Shown here in pieces: positions 46,930-57,559 of a DNA stretch of 64,000 nt. The DNA comes from Gentiana macrophylla (lineage: Eukaryota; Streptophyta; Magnoliopsida; Gentianales; Gentianaceae): positions 97,418,316-97,482,315 of the forward strand of contig CM047810.1 of assembly GCA_026214975.1 (NCBI GenBank), given 5' to 3'. A program made the position numbers and the translations under genes. The notes below the pieces were generated by a model, which saw nothing but the letters and a program-made list of their open reading frames with translations, was not told the origin of the DNA and did not search any database. How positions within the stretch are numbered: position 1 is the stretch's first letter; each line of letters starts with the position of its first letter.

Positions 46930-48690
46930 GGACTTCAAGTCAACCACTTTGACGAGTTTTCACCCGATTTGTTTTCTCGAGGATGACGGTTGTGTTAAAT
47001 CAAGATGTTCTAGCGGGTAGTCTTGATATGGAAGAGTTTGAAAGGGAGCGACAACTCAAACGTCATCGAGGAACCGGAGAAGAAAGAATGCAACCATGGG
47101 AAACTTAAAAAGTATGGAGAGCTTTCAAAGATTTAACCCCATGTGTTATTTCTTTGTTCGCGCCACACTCGATTCGAGCTTACACGAGGTAGTACGTCGG
47201 CGTAAAGGTTAAATGGCTTTGATCCAGTGAGCTTCAAATGTGTCGAGCTAACGACATAAACCAAAAAGCGCTACTAGGGGCACCCTAGATATCTGCTTTT
47301 TAATTTTCTTTTGTTCTTCTTTTGTGTGTCTTAGTTTAGTTTTGGTCTAGTTAGGGTATTGCGTGAATCTGCTCCGTATTTGTGGTTGACGGTTGGATGC
47401 TCTGCACTTTTCCTTGGACGATGATTTTTCCATCTAATACGATTCTCTCTTGTGTTTCATATGATATAATTCCCCCTATCCCCGAGATACTTTTCGTGTT
47501 TGTCAAGTGTGCAGGATAGTCTTGATAGCGTTTGTGAGTTTCAGACGATGTCGATTTTCCGTGGATGGTCCACAATCTCATCGATGTCTTGAGCATTTCT
47601 GGATTGGACGACGCCACTTCCAGTGTTGCCCTCTTTAGAACTACAATCGCCTAAGTTCTCCTTTCGTTATTTTTGCACACCATGAGGACATGTTGTCATT
47701 TAAGTGTGGAGGAGGAATGGTCGCTATGTATCGACCATTTGGTTAATACATGATATTACATGATATTATTTTCTATGCTAAATTTTCAAATTTTTGTTTT
47801 GTCCCGAGTAGGCAATACACGTTTTTGTTCGGGTTGTCATAGTCATTGATGCTGTATACCATATTTTTAGTAAGTTAGTTGTTTCACCCGATATTATTTT
47901 TCACGAGCCATAGTGAATGATGAGCTAATTTGTAAAGTTATACCCGCTTTGGATTAGTGGTTTTGATTTCCTTATAAGTCATGTGCTTAGTGCTACGTAT
48001 ATATCTTGAGATTTATGATAGTCTCAGATTTAGCTCGAGTACGATGTAATCGTGAATATCTAGAAGTTTGAATGTGATAAGTAACACGGGGCTAATGTCA
48101 ATTAAAAGGATAAGTTAATAGTTGATTAAAAAGGGTGTGTCGAAAGCTAGTCGATGATTTGAGTGAGGTAGGGTATACCACGATGTCCTATACCACTATG
48201 ATGACTAAAAGCTCACGGCACGCTTAGGAAAAGTCGCCTTATGATTGGAGTAAGGTAGGTATTATCTCGAAATGTCCTATTCTGCTATGAGGGCAATAGC
48301 TTCTTCTAATGTGTGTTTAAAGTGAAAGAGTTAAATCAACTTAATAATTGGTATGGAATGAATATAAGACTTAGTTGTCGTTAATCTTATCCCCAGTATA
48401 AACCGATGGATATGTTGTAGGGATTATCCTCTGAGTATTTCAGAAAGGCCCTAGATTCATTCGATCATTCTTTTCGGGATATGTCACGTTTGTAGGGTGC
48501 ATCTTATGAGTGTCATTTATTACTAGTCTACGATGGGGTATTAGCTAGTTTGCTTTGAAATTTTCAAGTTTGGACTTAGTGGAAGTTTGTTATGGCTTTG
48601 CACACACACCGGGGTGAACTTCTAATTTATTGACTATGCGTTGTATGTGCTGAAGTGTCTATATTTTTCCCGAGCCTTTATCTTGTTTTG
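46930..48690 (+). other. Athila-2 spacer between integrase and polypurine tract
   Basis: About 1.75 kb with no convincing frame. An envelope-position gene would be expected here in larger Athila elements but is absent. An imperfect 65-bp direct repeat occurs at about 48150-48215 and 48238-48305 (GTAGGGTATACC/GTAGGTATTATC, ATGTCCTAT, CTATGA). Otherwise I see nothing. Confidence 0.6.
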
Positions 48691-48691
48691 T

Positions 48692-48728
48692 TTTGCTCGG
48701 GACGAGCAAAAGCTAAGTGTGGGGGAGT
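48692..48728 (+). other. Athila-2 hairpin and polypurine tract
   Basis: TTTGCTCGGGACGAGCAAA (48692-48710) is a perfect 7-bp hairpin with a five-base loop, then GCTAAGTGTGGGGGAGT leads to the LTR at 48729. The tract primes plus-strand DNA. Confidence 0.92.
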
Positions 48729-50141
48729 TGTTAAGGGTGATTTTATGTGATTTATATCGTTATATTTTGTAGCAATTCTCTCCATATTCGTATAATTCGC
48801 ATAGAAATTAAGCGTTTAATTGATTTATTGAGCAAATGAGTTTTAAAAGTATTTAAGTGCAAATTCGGGTTAATTATGTGATTTTATTGGTAAATATCTT
48901 TATATATGTGATGTTACACTTTGCACGTTTTTATTATTGTAGGTACAACGAGCATATCGTGGACGAGTCAACGAGCTGAAGGGTTTCGAGCTGCATTTTA
49001 ATTGAAGATATATCTAGAAGGGCAAAATTGGAACTATCATATTTTTATTAGGGTTTTATTATTTTAAGAAAAGAAAAAAAGGGATAATTGTTACCCTAGC
49101 TCGAAGAAGATTATAAAAGGACGGCATTCAAAGCAGTTGAACGTAATACGAAAATTTCATCCTGAACGGAGGCGAGCTCGTAAAATCAAAAAAAAGAGAA
49201 AGCACTTTCGGTCGACCGAGTGCACACCTTCGGCCTAATCGAGCCAAAATATTTTTTTTTCTTTTTCGTTTCGCTACGAGGATGAGTAGAGGTGAGTCCG
49301 AATTGAACAAGCTTTGTGAAACCGTCTCAGCAACGTTTTGATCTCAACTTTGGATTGTCTGTGAGTTTAATTAAAGTTGTATCTTTATTATGTTTTTATT
49401 GATGTTATGCAATTTCATTGATGAATGTATTGCTGTGTGATGTTTGATATGTGATGAGAATCGCTGTTAAATTTAGGTCACCATAGTAAAGATTGGATTT
49501 TTAACCTAATTAACGATAGTTGTTAGGTTGAAATCCAGATTATGAGATTGAATAAATTTCACACCTTGGTAATTAAAGCGTTAATCTTTTTGTATCGATA
49601 GACTAAAAGATTGATAGGCTAATTTTTCTAAGAGATTAGAAATTCATACTTAAGATAGGTGAATCACAATTTTTATTTAAATAATCACTAGACAATCCAG
49701 AGAAGAAATTGAACGTTATGAGATAGGTGGATCATTGCTTGTTCGTTGTTACATTAATTGAGAAAACCCATTGTTGCTTGTTCTTCGTAGCAATCTTAAG
49801 ATTTTATTGTCTTTTTAGTTTATAGAATAGAATTGTTTTCGCCATTCGGTTCGCAACTATCTTCGGGGCTTTAGATTTTTAATCTTCATTCGATTTAACT
49901 TTATTGTTTTCATTACTAGTTCATTTTGTTTTGTTATTCTAGTTGTAGTCTTTAATTGTTAAGTGTAGGTTAGTTTTATTTTTCTCGTGACAACTTTAGG
50001 AAATTTATTAAAACTAGACAAAGACGATTCCTCGTGAGTTCGACTCGGTTTTAATCATTATACTACGATCCTCATGACTTTGGGTAAACCGGATTTATTT
50101 TATTACTTGTTATATTTCGTTTAGCATAAAAATCCGTGACA
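48729..50141 (+). repeat. Athila-2 3' LTR
   Basis: 1413 bp, starts TGTTAAGGGTG, ends CCGTGACA, followed by the target duplication GATAA. The first 250 bp appear identical to the 5' LTR. Confidence 0.96.
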
Positions 50142-50954
50142 GATAACCAAATAAGGAAAGTTTTATCTCGACTATAATGTGTTATAGAGATAAATTAATA
50201 TGGTAGTATTTATTTATTATGAATAAATTAAATACAAAATATTAATTATATTGATTAATTAAAGAATATTCCGGATGCCAATTTATTGACAAATCGGGGC
50301 ACCACATTTGAGTGTATAAAATACACTTGGATTGTGAAATTTAATTAATGAGATTATCATTTATTAATATTAGATATTAATAGATTTATGGTAATAAGAT
50401 AAAGATATCAATATTAGATATTGACAATATCTTGGATTCATTTAATATGAGATATTAAATTGATTGAGATAAATCTAGAATATTTATTTTCTTTATTTTT
50501 TTAGTAGAAGATTTTTTTTCTCATTAATATACTAGGAACCTTTACCCAACCAGATTGGGACACAGTTGTGGCGCCACTCTCCCTATATAAGAAAGGGTTG
50601 GCTAGCTCTTTTGTACATCACAAATAGAAAACTTTCAATTTACAAAAATAAACTGAGAGCTTCTTAGAGAGGGATTTAGAGAGAGAGAAAGGCCGGTCTA
50701 GCAACCGGATTTTTCTAGTAGCTATCCAAGGAGGATTCCAGCGAGATGCTCGTGTGGATATTGATAGAGGCCGGACACGTGGATGGCTCGCGCACCACTA
50801 CTCTCTGTGGACGGTCAAAGCGTCGATCTTTTAGATCAAGCAAGGTAACCACCGTCTACTAACTCAATATGTTTGTTGCTTAAACAAAGTCGATCCTGGT
50901 TAAAAGGAAATAAATTTTTGGATTCCGCTGAGCTCCCGCGTAGACTTCCTAACA
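50142..50954 (+). repeat. Copia-1 3' LTR, last part
   Basis: Continues the Copia-1 LTR after Athila-2; the first five bases are the GATAA duplication. It has a TATA box (CCCTATATAAG near 50580) and ends CCTAACA at 50954. It is closer to fragment B than to fragment A. Confidence 0.92.
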
Positions 50955-51343
50955 CCTTCCTCATTTGATTTACGCACATGTGTAAAATATACGATAATTA
51001 TGAGAAGATCCTAAGGATCCTTCTCCCATTAGGACTATGATCCTATCATTATATGTCATTTAAATAACCGTAATTATCTCCTAAAAATAAGGGATGGATA
51101 CAGAAGAACCCCAATCCTTAGGGGACGAAAAAACCGGACGAGATGTCCTCTATATAAACAGAACTAAGAATAGACTTGATTCCAATACACACTTTGGATA
51201 CGCAGCAACCTGGAAAAATATCTCAGGCTCAGTCTAAATCACCACAAAATCATCCTCGCCTTCATCTTTTCTATGATTCTTTAGTCTTGAATTATTGTCA
51301 CCAAGAAAATACGGCCTAAACCCGACGAAAGTTTGCTTCATCA
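50955..51343 (+). repeat. LTR fragment related to the antisense element at 52381
   Basis: It aligns with the reverse complement of the LTRs at 52381-54657: ATCCTTAGGGGA, CTCTATATAAAC (TATA box, near 51148), GACTTGATTCC, CTCAGTCTAAATCACC and ACGGCC...GACGAAA. It ends near CTTCATCA at 51343, where hAT transposase sequence begins, so it sits inside that transposon. The 5' end is cut by the Copia-1 boundary. Confidence 0.7.
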
Positions 51344-51702
51344 AGTTGCTTCCGGAGAAAGAAGTTTTCCAAAGTTGAAGTTGATTTAAAATTATTTTCG
51401 TCAACAATGTCACAAGAGAGGTTGAACGGTTTGGCTATAATGTCAAATTGAAGAAGATATGCTTGATTACATTGACTACGCGAGTTTGAGCTACTTTTTC
51501 TTCTAAAAATGCTCTGAGAGAGATGTTTGAAGTGATTCTATGTAATAATACTTTCAATAACAATCTCTTTTGTTTTGAAATGTTTACAATGTTATTATTT
51601 GATTTGGAAAATTTCCAATTTTTGTTACTTTACATTTTTTTTGTTTTTAGAAGGGTCTAAATTTTTTTGGCCCCGAGCCTAATTTGGACAGGGACGCCCT
51701 TG
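51344..51702 (+). pseudogene. hAT-type transposase C-terminal fragment and right end
   Basis: The hAT dimerisation region is readable with one shift: VASGERSF near 51345, KLKLI near 51373, NYFRSTMSQERLNGLAIMS near 51388-51445. This matches the ERSFSKLK...SQERLNGLA signature of TTF-type hAT transposases. A GC-rich end follows (GGCCCCGAGCCT near 51669, CAGGGACGCCCTTG at 51689-51702), like the CAGGACCGGCCCTG-type hAT terminal repeat. The rest of the transposon is missing. Confidence 0.72.
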
Positions 51703-51846
51703 GTTGTTTTATATCTTTGTTCTTGGTTGTGATATCCACCTTTTAGGCTGGTGATGATATGGAACTTGTTAGGCTGTTTTTCGGCAGTGGTTCGGTTGTA
51801 ATTTGTTGTTTATTTTAATAAAATCCTTTCGTTTCGAAAAAAAGTC
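51703..51846 (+). mobile_element. Possible 3' tail of an L1-type LINE
   Basis: T/G-rich sequence ending TTTTAATAAAATCCTTTCG and a short A-run resembles the 3' end of plant L1 elements. No coding part is attached. Weak evidence. Confidence 0.4.
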
Positions 51847-51899
51847 TACCGTAACATGCTTATTAAATTTGTGTTTATTCCGATAGTCACTTCCACATT

Positions 51900-52310
51900 C
51901 AATATAAGACCCCACGGAAGAGATGCATGTTGATCCACATATCTGCATTAGAAACGGCAAAGAGGACAATCAGTTCTCAGAATTCAGTGATGTGGTTGAG
52001 AACTTTATCATACCAGAAACAGACGAGGATGCAATGACGATCCTCTTGAAGAATGTATAAATCTATGGTGACCTTGGCGTAAAGCACTTATTATTAAACA
52101 CCTAGGTGAATCGATCTCCTCCAAATTTCTTTGCCAACGATTATCCGACCTACGAAAGCACAAAGAGAAAATTGAAATTCATAATGCAGATAATAATAAG
52201 GCCGTGCAAGCATTTAATGCGGCCAGGAGTGTCATAGAACGCTGCAGCCGAGAATTAAAAAATGAGACATGTGTCACTTGTCAATGTATGGACCTTATCA
52301 TTTCATACAA
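51900..52310 (+). pseudogene. Possible LINE ORF1-type (DUF4283-like) fragment
   Basis: A WRKALIIKHLGESISSKFLCQRLSDL segment near 52078-52155 resembles the start of the DUF4283 domain of plant L1 ORF1 proteins. An acidic stretch precedes it (ETDEDAMTILLKNV) and a Lys/Asn-rich helix follows. A TAA near 52057 and a TGA near 52073 lie just before the block. The sequence is cut at 52380 by the next element. The assignment is tentative. Confidence 0.4.
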
Positions 52311-52380
52311 ACAACGTTGACATTTTCAGGAATCTTTTTAGAGCAACGGTTAATCATTGGGGGATAATCCAAAATTTCAT

Positions 52381-52595
52381 TGACGATGCTGGATTTCGTC
52401 TAATAGTTCTCCCGGCCGTTTAATCTAGGGGTAATTGAACGAGGGATGTTTTTTGGTGATTTTTAGACTGAGCTTGGGTTATTTTCCCAAGTTTCCTACG
52501 TATCCTGTTATGTTTCAGGAATCAAGTCTTTCGTAGTTCCTTAGGGTGGTTTATATAGGGGACGTCTCATCATTTTCCTTGTCCTGCAAGGAATT

Positions 52596-52632
<37 letters not shown>

Positions 52633-53033
52633 CTATTATTTCCCCTAAGGATTAACATGCATAAATCCCTATAATTTAGGGATAATTATGGACATATCTA
52701 ATGTCAATATCACAGTCATTATGACATAGGATTCTTTCCCTGTTTATGTTCAGTTATCCCACACGTGGAATAACAGCCGGGTTGTACTGAGCGTCCTACG
52801 CTCAGTCCCCAAGACCACTATAGCCGATCTGGGCATCTCTTCTTCACCAAGCCTCAACCGACCTGTAGTGGTTGGAGGAGGAGTTCCTGCCGATCTCCAA
52901 TCTGGGGTAAGAGACCTGCCCTTAGCTATGTCTGTGGGGATCCTGGCCCTTAACGCCTTACTTTTAGAAGCTAGTCATTTATTGTACGACTTAAGAGGAT
53001 GACACGTGGCGTAGTTCGGGTCGGGCATCATCA
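52381..53033 (-). repeat. Antisense LTR element, LTR on the left (653 bp)
   Basis: Reads on minus from TGATGATGCC to CATCGTCA. An ATT trinucleotide repeat of about 36 bp lies at 52597-52632. It is near-identical to the right LTR apart from the length of this repeat and scattered changes. Confidence 0.9.
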
Positions 53034-53956
53034 TAAGCCCCCAAATCTAGCTGAACCACTCATTGTGAGGTCGGATCTGTTAGAGGTGTTGGTCGTCCCC
53101 TATCATCTAGACTTGTATAATTTTACAATGGTCTTCTCTACTAGGTGGCACAGTTATTGTTATGACGCTGTCATTCGTGCCCATGTCTTCTGAAATGGAA
53201 CGGTTTTTGAGAACGCTGCTGCAGCTCCTTATTTAGTGCCTTTTGTGGCTGCTACTTCAACGGCTCCTGCCGAGCTGCCCCAGATCAATGCTTCTGTGGA
53301 GAATCTAACTCCTGCTGCAGTGTTTGGGCAGAACCCAGCCCTTGATGCTTCTTAGATTTTTGAACTTGCATTTCGTTTATGCTTCACTGTATTTTTACGA
53401 GTCCGACCTGCGTAGCTCAGCTCTACAAGCGCATTAACCTTGACATCTAGTGCTCTGAATTTATGTCCATCCTACGGACTTGGTTTCTGACGAGTCCGAC
53501 CTGTGGAGCTCGGTTTGAGTTCATCTGTGAACTAACTTTGTCCCGCAACTTTATTGAGCCTGGCCTGGAAAGCTCTAAAATTTGGCTCCGACCTGCGGAT
53601 TATTACTCGAGTCCGTCCTGCGGACTGATTTTATAACGTGTATGACCTGTTGAACTTGGTGTTGAGTTCGTCTACGAACTAAGGAATTTTGGTCTACAAC
53701 ATATTACGGAGGCTGAGCTAGATAGCTCATAATTTTTTATTGTCTTTTATCTTGACAATTTGTGCCCTTTAGGCACTTGTTGGCGTTCAGCCTTTTATTC
53801 CTTTGCTTTTCATTGTATGATTTTTTTATCTTCATAACTTAGGGTCCTTTTCCCTCTTAAGGACATCACTTACAAGGCTCGCTTTGCAAGTGATGTGCTT
53901 TTGTGTTAGTTCTGATCGTATGTCCTGTAGACTCAGATAATTTGAATATCGCCAAT
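53034..53956 (-). other. Internal region of the antisense LTR element
   Basis: No protein of a known family on either strand. On plus, 53200-53355 is open and rich in Ala/Pro, and 53399-53730 holds at least six degenerate copies of GAGTCCGACCTGCGGAGCTC-type sequence. Adjacent to the right LTR the minus-strand sequence ATTGGCGATATTC occupies the primer-site position but does not match a primer tRNA I can name. Confidence 0.6.
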
Positions 53957-54171
53957 TGACGATGCTGGATTTCGTCTAATAATTATCTGTGCCGTTTAAT
54001 CTAGGGGTAATTGAACGAGGGATGTTTTTTGGTGATTTTTAGACTGAGCTTGGGTTATTTTCCCAAGTTGCCTATGTATCCTGTTATGTTTCAGGAATCA
54101 AGTCTTTCGTAGTTCTTTAGGGTGGTTTATATAGGGGACGTCTCATCCCTTTCCTTGTCCTGCAAGGAATT

Positions 54172-54256
<85 letters not shown>

Positions 54257-54657
54257 CTATTATTTCCCCTAAGGATTAACACGCATAAATCCCTATAATT
54301 TAGGGATAATTATGGACATATCTATTGTCAAGATCACAGTCATTATGACCTAGGATTCTTTCCCTGTTTATGTTCAGTTATCCCACACGTGGAATAACAG
54401 CCGGGTTGTACTGAGCGTCCTGCGCTCAGCCCCCAAGACCACTATGGCCGATCTGGGTACCTCCTCTTCACCAAGCCTCAACCGACCTACGGTGGTTGGA
54501 GGAGGAGTTCCTTCCGATCTCCCATCTGGGGTAAGGGACATGCCCTTAGCTATGTCTGTGGGGCTCCTGGCCCTTAACGCCTTACTTTTAGAGTCTAGTC
54601 ATTTATTGTACGACTTAAGAGGATGACACGTGGTGTAGTTCGGGTCAGGCATAACCA
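53957..54657 (-). repeat. Antisense LTR element, LTR on the right (701 bp)
   Basis: As the left LTR, but the ATT repeat spans about 84 bp (54173-54256), which accounts for all 48 bp of length difference. On plus, both copies keep an open stretch of about 60 codons (54444-54626 here); the left copy has ATA in place of its ATG. Confidence 0.9.
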
Positions 54658-54669
54658 TTCATCATGATC

Positions 54670-55560
54670 CACAATGGTTATATTACTAAGAAATATCCAG
54701 CCATTCAGACGAGAAGAAGCCTTATTTTATACAAGAAGACCAATTTATTCATAAAATTACCTTAAACTATAAATAGAGGACTTGGCAATAAGAGAAATAA
54801 ACTAAGTATTTGCAATACTCTAAGGCATTCTATCTACATCTTCAAGCACTCAATAGCTATATCCAGAAAATTCAAGTATCAGCAAAATCAAATCTTCAAA
54901 GCATCATTTATGATAAACTATCTTGAGCTAGATCTTTTCTTCAAAGACATATCCATAATAGGCTCAACCTTGAATCAACTTCTCGATTCAACACTCACTC
55001 CAACTTGTTTATACAAACAAAGTGGTTTGAAATCTGTGAAGCTGTGAGATAAGTCAATGACAGAAGAAAATCAGTGAAGAAACTAAAGGCTTTCAAGTCT
55101 GATAGCAGCTGAAGCTAGGTGACACTGTCAAGAATATTCGTGTGATGAAGGATACTCCGAAGGAACAACATAGTTGAATCAGTGAAGCAACTTGGAAAGG
55201 TTGTCAATGGGTGATAACTCAAAAAACGAAGCATTTGAGGGGTGTCAAAGACTTTCATACACTATTGTAACCGGTGTAACAAAATAGTGAATTCCTTTAA
55301 TCATCACTAGATAAGAGAGGACTAATGGATTACACCACCCTGAACCTTTATAAACCTTGTGTTCTTTACTTTCTGCACTTTACTTTCGGTTATTTACTTA
55401 CTACATACTCATCTTTAGCATTGCACTTTTCAGACTTGAACACATAACTTTGAAAATTGTTTAAAAGACTTTTAATCCGCTGCATATTTAACCTGATAAG
55501 TTTTAAAAGTGTTAAAGAATTTGAAAATCCAACAAGATCATTCACCCCATCTGAACTTGT
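54670..55560 (+). repeat. Sirevirus-like LTR fragment
   Basis: Resembles the Copia-2 LTR in layout and in blocks: TATA box CTATAAATAGAGGA near 54767, GATTACACCACC near 55331, TTTACTTTCTGCA near 55367, AAGTTTTAAAAGTGTTAA near 55499, and ATTCACCCC near 55540. Neither LTR terminus nor internal region is found, so it is a truncated remnant of a related family. Confidence 0.6.
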
Positions 55561-57412
55561 TTTATATATATCTTAAAAATGAGAAATGTGTAATGAGATG
55601 TTGGAAAGCATATCTTAAGTGGACTTATGTGATTATGGTCTAGTAAACGTGTACTTGTTATATGATCTAGAATGCATGTTCTAGGAGTATGTGGTTACTT
55701 GATGTTTATGGTCTATGAGTATTGAAAATGGAATGTAAAGGAAGTCATTAAAGTCATGCAAATATAATGGAAAGAAAAGATGTTAAGAAGCATAAATGAG
55801 ATGCTTTAAGCAGAAGTTCATTCTTAAGTTTTTTGACAGCAATAAAGACAATGAATCCTCAAGGGTCCTCGGCATCAATTCCGGTATATGGGCAAGAATA
55901 GTGAACATATGCCGAGCTGGTCAGCAGGCACTGATCATGAATATAATAGTGATCATTCTTCCGGTTCATCAAACAAGACCTTTCATGTAAGGATATAATA
56001 AACATGATGCGGTACTCATGAACAAGGTCATAAGAACTTAGGAAGCAGACTCTTCATGTTGAGCTCTACTAAACATGAATATATGTGGTCATAAGATCCC
56101 AAGCAAGCTAAGGCCTTACATTGTACTGAATGGAGTACTGTCGGTACTATTCATAGTTCAATGTCGGAGGTATGATTAGTTGTATTAGGTATGTCGTTCT
56201 TAGAACGATGTATTGTACGGAGTACCTCAGATACTATTCATAGTCCCAAGTTGGAGGTACGTTTAGTCATATTAGCCGTATTGCATCAAGCCCTCAAGTT
56301 AAATAAGTAAGAAAATACGGACTTGTTTATATGATTTCTTTTTTTACGTTACGTAAGAAGAATGTATTGCATATTATTAGTTGATAATCTTCATGTGGAT
56401 ACCACATCTTTTTCTTATTCATTCCATTGTTTTCAAAAGAGAAACCTGGAACTATGTTTTGGTCCCAGTAGCAGGCATCAATTCTCTTTTTATGCTAATG
56501 TCTCCTTACTGGGCGTCATAGCTCACCCATTTACTTTCAGTTAAGATGCAAGGCTAAGTTTGATAGATTTCAATAGTTGGCTTTTATGACCAAAGAAAAC
56601 GGGTGGTGATATCTCTAAGGTGTTGGCTTTCCAAGAACTTGGATATAGCACTAACACGTATGTGGATTAGTGTAAAGGTTTTCAATAGGTACCTTAGTTT
56701 CCTTAATTCGACGTGTAATAGAGGAATTGGGAAATGTGTAATGTATGTATTGTTAAATGAAAGATCGTAAAGAGCTGAGTTTTTTTGATGGTTTAGTTTC
56801 CGCACTTGTGTTTTTAGCTCCACAAGGTTTCATGACACGAGAAAAATTATTCTTGAGTCATTTCCGAATTGTCCATACCCAAAAATATACACGGGTTTCC
56901 ATGTCGGCTCGTTACAATTTATTACATATTTCTTTCTTTCTGTTCCCAATTTATTATCAACTAACAACTTTTCATTACTTTATGACCACGACTGATGCAA
57001 TAGTGATAGTAAAAACTAATTTTAAACATTGGTCGTTAAAATTTATCATAATTTTTATTTTCTTAAACCGTACAAAATTCTAAAATGCTTTATAATTTGT
57101 GGTGGACCAAGTAATTTGTACTATGTTGCTTTTTTATCATTAAAATCGCAACAGCCAACAATATATGGCTGGGTATTACAACGACCTTTTGCACTTTACG
57201 ATTATTTTTATTATTAATAAATGAAAAAAGAAAAAAACACACAGTTAAGCTAAACAAACCGGAGAACCAATAATCTTGTACTACAAATATCACTGTTGTT
57301 GAAGCAAGCACAAGAATTAGAAAAATGTATTAAATATAGTCGGCTAACTACTCCTGTCGTTCCACGCGTCCAATGCTTTAGGATGCATATGCATATCATT
57401 ACGAGAGAAAAA
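55561..57412. other. Unassigned AT-rich sequence, probably old repeat remnants
   Basis: No coding frame is convincing; the 108-codon frame near 56757 has biased, low-complexity composition. A partial duplication lies at 56137-56275 (ACTATTCATAGT then GGAGGTA, TTAGTYRTATTAG). I recognise no gene or element. Confidence 0.5.
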
Positions 57413-57495
57413 AAAGGCTTTGTTTAGTGTTTTACTCATATAAAATGGAACAATTTCTTTTGACAAGTACACGAGATAAATTAAAACGGAAGGAG
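57413..57495. mobile_element. Stowaway-type MITE end, truncated
   Basis: AAATTAAAACGGAAGGAGTA at 57478-57497 is the inverted form of the TACTCCTTCCGTTTTAA terminus common to plant Stowaway MITEs, with TA at the edge. The opposite end is not found. Confidence 0.5.
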
Positions 57496-57559
57496 TATGA
57501 TTTAATCAACGACGTAACTTACATATTTCGGTGCGTAATACTTTAGATCTTTAGTTGTA

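Larger units (their letters stand above)
39338..50141 (+). mobile_element. Athila-2: Ty3/gypsy Athila-type element, 10.8 kb
   Basis: LTRs of 1406 bp (39338-40743) and 1413 bp (48729-50141) begin TGTTAAGGGTG and end CCGTGACA. The target duplication is a perfect GATAA at 39333-39337 and 50142-50146, within the Copia-1 3' LTR. Inside are a tRNA-Asp primer site, gag, protease, RT, RNase H, integrase, a non-coding spacer and a polypurine tract. No envelope-position frame is seen. Most frames are broken, though the LTRs match over long stretches. Confidence 0.96.
52381..54657 (-). mobile_element. Non-autonomous LTR element (TRIM/LARD-like), antisense, with 5-bp target duplication
   Basis: Direct repeats 52381-53033 and 53957-54657 flank 923 bp. 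TTCAT at 52376-52380 and 54658-54662 is a perfect 5-bp target duplication. Minus orientation is shown by the TATA box CCCCTATATAAACC, by a polypurine tract (GATTTGGGGGCTTA, complement of 53034-53047) next to the LTR start TGATGATGCC, and by the related plus-strand LTR at 50955. No gag or pol is present, so mobility would depend on another element. Confidence 0.87.

Noticed and set aside
52595..54256. A CRISPR-like or tandem-repeat array
   Set aside because: The repeats are an ATT microsatellite inside each LTR and the LTR pair itself; no unique spacers of constant length exist.
52381..54657. Plus-strand orientation for the short LTR element
   Set aside because: A TATA-like sequence can be read on plus, but there is no primer site or purine tract on that strand; the minus strand has the tract, and the related LTR at 50955 has the opposite orientation.
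56757..57083. A 108-codon protein gene
   Set aside because: Phe/Tyr/Ile-rich, low-complexity composition, no domain, and no promoter or homology support.
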